A DNA stretch of 10,422 bases from Sphingomonadaceae bacterium (GTDB lineage: Bacteria; Pseudomonadota; Alphaproteobacteria; Sphingomonadales; Sphingomonadaceae). A model generated the notes under the pieces. The model saw only the letters and a program-made list of their open reading frames with translations. It ran no database searches and was not told where the DNA came from. Below, piece after piece: positions 6,753-10,422 of this stretch. The translations under genes and the position numbers were made by a program. Numbering within the stretch: position 1 is the stretch's first letter; every line of letters starts with the position of its first letter. The stretch lies in contig JAEMTM010000063.1 of NCBI GenBank assembly GCA_016462305.1, positions 1-10,422 on the forward strand. The letters are read 5' to 3'.

Positions 6753-8378
6753 ATGTCATTTATAATCAATCGTCGTCATTTACTGGCGACCGCTGGATTT
6801 GGTCTTGGCGGGCTGATGCTGCCGGGCGGGGCGGCGATGGCGCAGACGCTTCTTGGCCTCACGGGATTTACGCATAATGTTGCAAGTGGTGAGCCGGGAC
6901 CGGACTCGGTGCTGTTATGGACACGTTATGTAAACCCGACGGGCGGCGCTTCAAAAGTGCGCGTCGAAATTTCCGAAAGTCAGGATTTTATCAAGATTGC
7001 GGGCGGCGGCGAAATGGTCACGGGGCCATGGCGCGACCATACGGTCAAAATAACCGTCGATAATCTTGCGCCCGGCAAATGGCATTGGTTCCGCTTCATC
7101 GCGCCCGATGGCAGCATTTCGTCGGTTGGTCGCACCAAGACCCTGCCCGCAGGCAAGGCGACGAAATTCAACATAGCGATATTCTCCTGCTCCAATTTGG
7201 GCTTCGGTGAATTCAACGCTTATGGCCATGCCGCCGCACGCGACGACATTGATCTCGTGCTGCACATGGGCGATTATATCTATGAATATGGCCGTGGTGG
7301 ATATGATGGCGGCGCAAAGTTTTCCGCACGGATATTCCCGGCAGATGAAATCCTGACGCTGGCGGATTACCGCCTGCGCTATGCCAGCTATCGTTCGGAC
7401 AAGCAGTTGCAGGCGTTGCATGCGAACTTCCCGATGATTGCCAATACCGACGATCATGAATCCGCCAATGATAGCTGGGAAGGCGGCGCGCAAAACCACA
7501 GCGTTGACGAAGGCGACTGGAGCGCACGACGCAACGCGGCGATGCAGGTATGGCGCGAATGGTTGCCCGTTGGTGAGCAGCCGTGGAAGGAATATCCGAT
7601 TGGCGACCTTGCGACTTATTATCGCACCGACACGCGCGCGGTAGCGCGGTCAAAGCCTTATGCTTATGGTGACCTTCTGCGCTCGGGTGATCCGGCAAAG
7701 GCACTTTCCGAATATCGTGATGGCGCATGGCGCGATCCGTCCATGACGATGTTGGGCAGCGAACAAGAGGCGTGGTTGTCGCGTGCGATTGGCCGCAACC
7801 GTTCCACTTGGGCGGTGCTCGGTTCGGCTACTAATATGGGCTATAACTACACGCCGGAGAGCGCGATGGATTGGGTCCCGGCCAATGCGCCAGAACGCGC
7901 GCGCAATTATGTGCGGCAGGGCATCGCGGCGACAAAGGCAGGCTTGCCGTATAATCTGGACAATTGGGGCGGTTACCCTGCGGCGCGTTCGCGGCTTTTG
8001 GCGGCGGCGCAGCGTGCGGACGCGAATTTGGTGGTGGTCACGGGCGATAGCCACAATGGCTGGGCCTATGACTTGCCCGAAGGCGGAAAGCCCGCCGGCG
8101 TTGAATTTGGCGGCCACAGCGTCTCGTCCCCCGGTTTTGAAAGTGCGATTCCGTTCACGGACCCAGCCGACGTCGCGCGCAGCTTGCTTGGCACCAGCAA
8201 GCAAGAATTGCGCTGGGTCGATACATCCAACCGTGGCTATATGCATTTGTCGCTTACGCCGCAGGCGGCAACCAATGAATGGGTGTTTATGCAGACGGTC
8301 AAGGATGTGTCACTCGCCACCAAGGCTGGCCATAAAATGAAAGTGCGGCCAGGCCGGAAGATGTTGGAGCAAGCCTAG
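6753..8378 (+). CDS. phoD: PhoD-family alkaline phosphatase/phosphodiesterase, Tat-exported
   Basis: A 541-residue PhoD-like metalloenzyme that releases phosphate from phosphomono- or diesters in the periplasm or outside the cell. The N-terminus is a twin-arginine signal (NRRHLL at 6-11, hydrophobic stretch, AMA-Q at 28-31 as likely cleavage site), as expected for a protein exported folded with Fe and Ca. The Fn3-like N-terminal PhoD domain is followed by the catalytic domain with C146 (FSCSN), HMGDYIYEYG (D174, Y177), NTDDHESAN (D233, D234, H235, N240), DTR (293-295), MLGSEQEAWL (333-342) and VVTGDSHNGW (GDSH 431-434). NLDNWGGYPAARSRLL replaces the more usual WDGY with WGGY. SD GGGG (6741-6744) lies 8 nt before ATG 6753. 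The PHO-box candidate upstream suggests induction by phosphate starvation through PhoB, separate from the kynA operon. Length is normal for the family. Confidence 0.93.
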   Translation: MSFIINRRHLLATAGFGLGGLMLPGGAAMAQTLLGLTGFTHNVASGEPGPDSVLLWTRYVNPTGGASKVRVEISESQDFIKIAGGGEMVTGPWRDHTVKITVDNLAPGKWHWFRFIAPDGSISSVGRTKTLPAGKATKFNIAIFSCSNLGFGEFNAYGHAAARDDIDLVLHMGDYIYEYGRGGYDGGAKFSARIFPADEILTLADYRLRYASYRSDKQLQALHANFPMIANTDDHESANDSWEGGAQNHSVDEGDWSARRNAAMQVWREWLPVGEQPWKEYPIGDLATYYRTDTRAVARSKPYAYGDLLRSGDPAKALSEYRDGAWRDPSMTMLGSEQEAWLSRAIGRNRSTWAVLGSATNMGYNYTPESAMDWVPANAPERARNYVRQGIAATKAGLPYNLDNWGGYPAARSRLLAAAQRADANLVVVTGDSHNGWAYDLPEGGKPAGVEFGGHSVSSPGFESAIPFTDPADVARSLLGTSKQELRWVDTSNRGYMHLSLTPQAATNEWVFMQTVKDVSLATKAGHKMKVRPGRKMLEQA

Positions 8379-8416
8379 GGTCAGGACCAGTTAAATCGCC
8401 TTGATTTTGTGCCATC

Positions 8417-8450
8417 CCTCACGCCATAGATGCAGCAGTGGCGTGAGGAG
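8417..8450 (+). promoter_or_regulatory. Perfect 10-bp hairpin covering the SD of the acyl-CoA dehydrogenase gene
   Basis: CCTCACGCCA (8417-8426) and TGGCGTGAGG (8439-8448) are exact reverse complements around a 12-nt loop. The right arm contains most of the Shine-Dalgarno GAGGAG (8445-8450), which is 8 nt before ATG 8459. In RNA this would hide the ribosome site; as DNA it is also a good operator-like dyad. No T run follows, so it is not a simple terminator. Confidence 0.65.
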
Positions 8451-8458
8451 AGAATGAC

Positions 8459-9577
8459 ATGCAATTGGCTGGGCTGGGATATAGCGAAGAACAGATCGAG
8501 CTTTTGGATGTGGCCGCAGGCTTTTGCCGCGACAAATCGCCCATCGACCGCGTCCGCAAGCTGATGGACAGCGATTTGGGCTATGACGCCGATATTTGGG
8601 CCGAAATGGCGGCCTTGGGCTGGACCGCCATTGCCATAGCCGAGGCGCAAGGCGGCGTTGGCCTGACGCTGGCTGAGGTGGTTCCGGTGGTTGAACAAAT
8701 GGGCCGCCGCCTGATGGCATCGCCTTTTGTGTCATCGACCTTGGCCGCGCAGGCGCTCATCGTTGGCGGCACGGAAGCGCAAATGGCGCAATGGCTGCCC
8801 CGGCTTGCCGAAGGTGCAATCGGCACGCTGGCTTTGTCCGAAGCGCATGGCGACTGGGACCTTCAGAACATTACCGCCACAGCAAGGCTGGAGGGTGACG
8901 CAGTGCATCTGTCTGGTGAGAAATTGTTTGTGGCATGGGCACAGAGCGCCGATATGGTCATTGCGTCGGTGAACTTGGATGGCAAGCCTGCCTTAGTTTT
9001 GCTCACCGCGCAGGACGTTGCGGGTCGCCTGCGCCGCGAAGCGATTATAGACGAAACCAAACGCAGCTTTGCATTGTCGCTGGATGGCTTGGTCGTATCG
9101 CGCGCCGCATTGCTCGACGTCGGGCGCACGGCATCGACTTTGTCGCATATCGAGCAGGCCGCAAACTTGCTGCAAAGTGCAGAAATGTGCGGTGGGTCGC
9201 AAAGCGTGATCGATTATACCGTCAGCTATCTGCAAACGCGCAAGCAGTTTGGAAAGTTAATCGGTGAATATCAGGCGCTGAAGCACCCAATGGTCGACGC
9301 CTATGTCGCATATGAAAAGGCGCGGTCGCATTTGTACAGCGCCGCCAATAGTTTCAGCGACCAAGGCGTTGGCGAAATCGCCGTGCGGATGGCAAAGGCA
9401 GCGGCGGATGCAACATATAGCTTTGCCGCAGACCGGGCGATTCAATTTCACGGTGGTTTTGGCTTTACCCATGATTGTGATGCAGGCCTGCACCGCCGTG
9501 CCGCGATATTTCATGCGTCGCAATTTGGTGATGCGGCGTGGCAACGCGCAAGGCTTGCCCCTTTGCTGCTCGGTTGA
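8459..9577 (+). CDS. Acyl-CoA dehydrogenase family protein
   Basis: A 372-residue flavoprotein of the acyl-CoA dehydrogenase fold, expected to introduce an alpha-beta double bond in an acyl-CoA using FAD. The N-terminal helical domain (about 1-120), the middle beta domain (LALSEAHGDWD near 124-134, GEKLFVAWAQSADMVIAS at 153-170) and the C-terminal helical domain are all present. RKQFGKLIGEYQALKH (261-276) and IQFHGGFGFTHD (328-339) are the FAD and dimer signatures. The usual catalytic 'YEGT' is missing: the tail from 338 to 372 holds no glutamate and reads HASQFGDAAWQR there. Short members of this kind often occur in steroid or side-chain degradation as one half of a heterotetramer, which is possible here, but no partner gene is in the window. 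Start ATG 8459 has SD GAGGAG 8 nt upstream; an out-of-frame ATG at 8454 gives no homologous protein. Separated from phoD by 80 nt. Confidence 0.9.
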   Translation: MQLAGLGYSEEQIELLDVAAGFCRDKSPIDRVRKLMDSDLGYDADIWAEMAALGWTAIAIAEAQGGVGLTLAEVVPVVEQMGRRLMASPFVSSTLAAQALIVGGTEAQMAQWLPRLAEGAIGTLALSEAHGDWDLQNITATARLEGDAVHLSGEKLFVAWAQSADMVIASVNLDGKPALVLLTAQDVAGRLRREAIIDETKRSFALSLDGLVVSRAALLDVGRTASTLSHIEQAANLLQSAEMCGGSQSVIDYTVSYLQTRKQFGKLIGEYQALKHPMVDAYVAYEKARSHLYSAANSFSDQGVGEIAVRMAKAAADATYSFAADRAIQFHGGFGFTHDCDAGLHRRAAIFHASQFGDAAWQRARLAPLLLG

Positions 9578-9726
9578 GGCGTAAAAACGCGTTTAGCCGA
9601 TAGAAACCTTGTCAACAAAACATCGATTCTGGACATTATGTTCAGGGCATAAAAATTTTACGTGTTTTTACAAAACGCTCCTAAGCCGCAGTTTTAGGTA
9701 AGTTTTGCGGTATGTTTTCATATTGG

Positions 9727-9760
9727 CGGTATTTGCTGCCGTTTCGGCTGCGATATACCG
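9727..9760. promoter_or_regulatory. Long hairpin upstream of the winged-helix regulator
   Basis: The left arm 9727-9741 and right arm 9745-9760 pair as CGGTAT/ATACCG, then TTGC/GCGA with one G-T, then GCCG/CGGC, with a single-base bulge, one mismatch and a TTT loop. About 14 pairs form in total. GCGGTAT also occurs as a direct repeat at 9707-9713 and 9726-9732. No T run follows, so it is either an operator-like dyad or a structured RNA element. Confidence 0.45.
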
Positions 9761-9849
9761 TGCATTTATGTGCGCCCAGCGTAACAAGTTGATCAAGACA
9801 ATAAAGTATCGGGTCGCACCGGCGCTTGACAAGTTCAATTTGCACATTT

Positions 9850-9893
9850 CGGTAACAAGGCGCCAATATTAAATACAGGCACCGATGTTACCG
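9850..9893. promoter_or_regulatory. Nested inverted repeat just upstream of the regulator start
   Basis: CGGTAAC (9850-9856) and GTTACCG (9887-9893) are perfect reverse complements; inside them GGCGCC (9859-9864) and GGCACC (9878-9883) pair with one mismatch around an AT-rich loop. A further small stem, CGGCA/TGCCG (9892-9906), ends 2 nt before the SD. The position 25-70 nt before ATG 9918 fits an autoregulatory operator or leader structure. Confidence 0.45.
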
Positions 9894-9917
9894 GCAATTT
9901 CTGCCGCAGGGGGGTGT

Positions 9918-10422
9918 ATGTTCAATTCACAGAGTGATTCAATCGTTATGGATCAAATGCACACTTTTGACGTCCCGATTAAACTTACGCGCACGCAATT
10001 GGAGATAATGTTGCGCGCGGTAGGTGCAGAAGACGATGACGAGTCGGTGCAACCCAGCGCGACAGCGACGACCAACTCCCTTACCGCCATTGCTGTTAAA
10101 AAGGCGGCGGACCTTATCGAGATTACCAGGCGCCGTTCGCGATTAACGTCGGTTGCAAATCTTTTCGCTGACCCTGCTTGGTTCATAATGCTCGATTTGT
10201 TTGTGCGCCAGCATTCCGGCCTGCAGACCAGTGTTTCAAGCGCATGCCATGCGTCCTTTTCACCCGTGACGACTGCGCTGCGGCATCTCGCTATTTTAAC
10301 GGAGCGTAACATCATCGAGCGGGAATATGATCCGGTCGATCATCGCCGTGTCTTCGTCAAGCTGACAGAAGAGGCCAAAGCGGAGATTCAGCGCACATTG
10401 TTGACTGATGACTACAGGGATC
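9918..10422 (+). CDS. Winged-helix (MarR-like) transcriptional regulator, 3' truncated
   Basis: The frame is open to the end of the window, giving the first 168 residues. After a low-complexity acidic N-terminus (AEDDDESVQPSATATT, about 37-52) a basic stretch ITRRRSRLTSVANLF (69-83) leads into a winged-helix domain: DPAWFIMLDLFVRQ, then a turn and recognition helix near SSACHASFSPVTTALRHLAI, then the wing EREYDPVDHRRVFVKLTEEA. The DP.D.RRVFV.LT wing is typical of MarR-type proteins, and the DPAW.MLLDLF type is common in sphingomonads as far as I recall. Start ATG 9918 follows an AGGGGGG tract with only 3 nt spacing; ATG 9948 or 9957 are alternatives without SD. Upstream dyads suggest autoregulation. 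Its target genes cannot be told from the window. Confidence 0.82.
   Translation, partial: MFNSQSDSIVMDQMHTFDVPIKLTRTQLEIMLRAVGAEDDDESVQPSATATTNSLTAIAVKKAADLIEITRRRSRLTSVANLFADPAWFIMLDLFVRQHSGLQTSVSSACHASFSPVTTALRHLAILTERNIIEREYDPVDHRRVFVKLTEEAKAEIQRTLLTDDYRD

Larger units (their letters stand above)
9578..9917. other. 340-bp AT-rich intergenic region, no gene seen
   Basis: No coding signal, tRNA or clear terminator is visible on either strand. It is more AT-rich than the neighbours and holds TAAAAATTTTA (9650-9660), a repeated GTAACAAG (9781-9788 and 9852-9859), a TTGACA (9826-9831) without a good -10 at 16-18 bp, and the two dyads listed separately. It probably contains the promoter and control region of the downstream regulator gene. 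Confidence 0.6.

Noticed and set aside
9585..9594. Palindrome AAACGCGTTT after the acyl-CoA dehydrogenase stop as a terminator.
   Set aside because: No loop and no T run; too short to call.
9681..9866. 61-codon minus-strand frame with a TTG start.
   Set aside because: No SD, no recognisable domain and it overlaps the dyads; likely chance.
9953..10315. 120-codon minus-strand frame.
   Set aside because: Antisense to the clear winged-helix regulator on the plus strand.

Overview
The window looks like an alphaproteobacterial chromosome, most likely a sphingomonad (Sphingomonadaceae). The reasons are a TonB-dependent receptor with the plug pattern common in that group, moderately high GC by eye, short intergenic gaps and a sphingomonad-like winged-helix regulator. 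The family assignment is inferred from protein flavour, not from a marker gene. I see no mobile element, CRISPR array, tRNA or rRNA.

Layout. Positions 1-2031 (+) hold the 3' part of a TonB-dependent outer-membrane receptor, followed by two small hairpins and a clear Rho-independent terminator. Positions 2032-2398 carry no gene but contain a long imperfect inverted repeat (2294-2384). Positions 5190-2399 on the minus strand are a two-gene operon: a Rieske [2Fe-2S] ring-hydroxylating-type oxygenase alpha subunit, then an FAD-dependent phytoene-desaturase-like oxidoreductase, with a 4-nt ATGA overlap. Divergent from it are a BetI-like TetR repressor gene (5227-5823) and kynA, tryptophan 2,3-dioxygenase (5841-6650). 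A Tat-exported PhoD phosphatase/phosphodiesterase follows (6753-8378), preceded by a good PHO-box candidate. Next come an acyl-CoA dehydrogenase-family gene (8459-9577), whose Shine-Dalgarno lies in a perfect 10-bp hairpin, a dyad-rich 340-bp intergenic region, and a winged-helix (MarR-like) regulator that runs off the window end.

The most interesting part is the switch at 5192-5241. A perfect palindrome, GTTATAC-N4-GTATAAC, sits in a 36-bp gap between divergent genes and covers the -10 regions of two face-to-face, 17-bp-spaced promoters. It probably lets the TetR protein control its own gene plus kynA on one side and the Rieske/FAD operon on the other. This suggests an undescribed catabolic module linking tryptophan ring opening (or a related indole/kynurenine chemistry) to a Rieske oxygenation and a flavin oxidation, possibly fed by the receptor. 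The substrate cannot be read from the sequence, and kynB, kynU and a Rieske reductase are not in the window.
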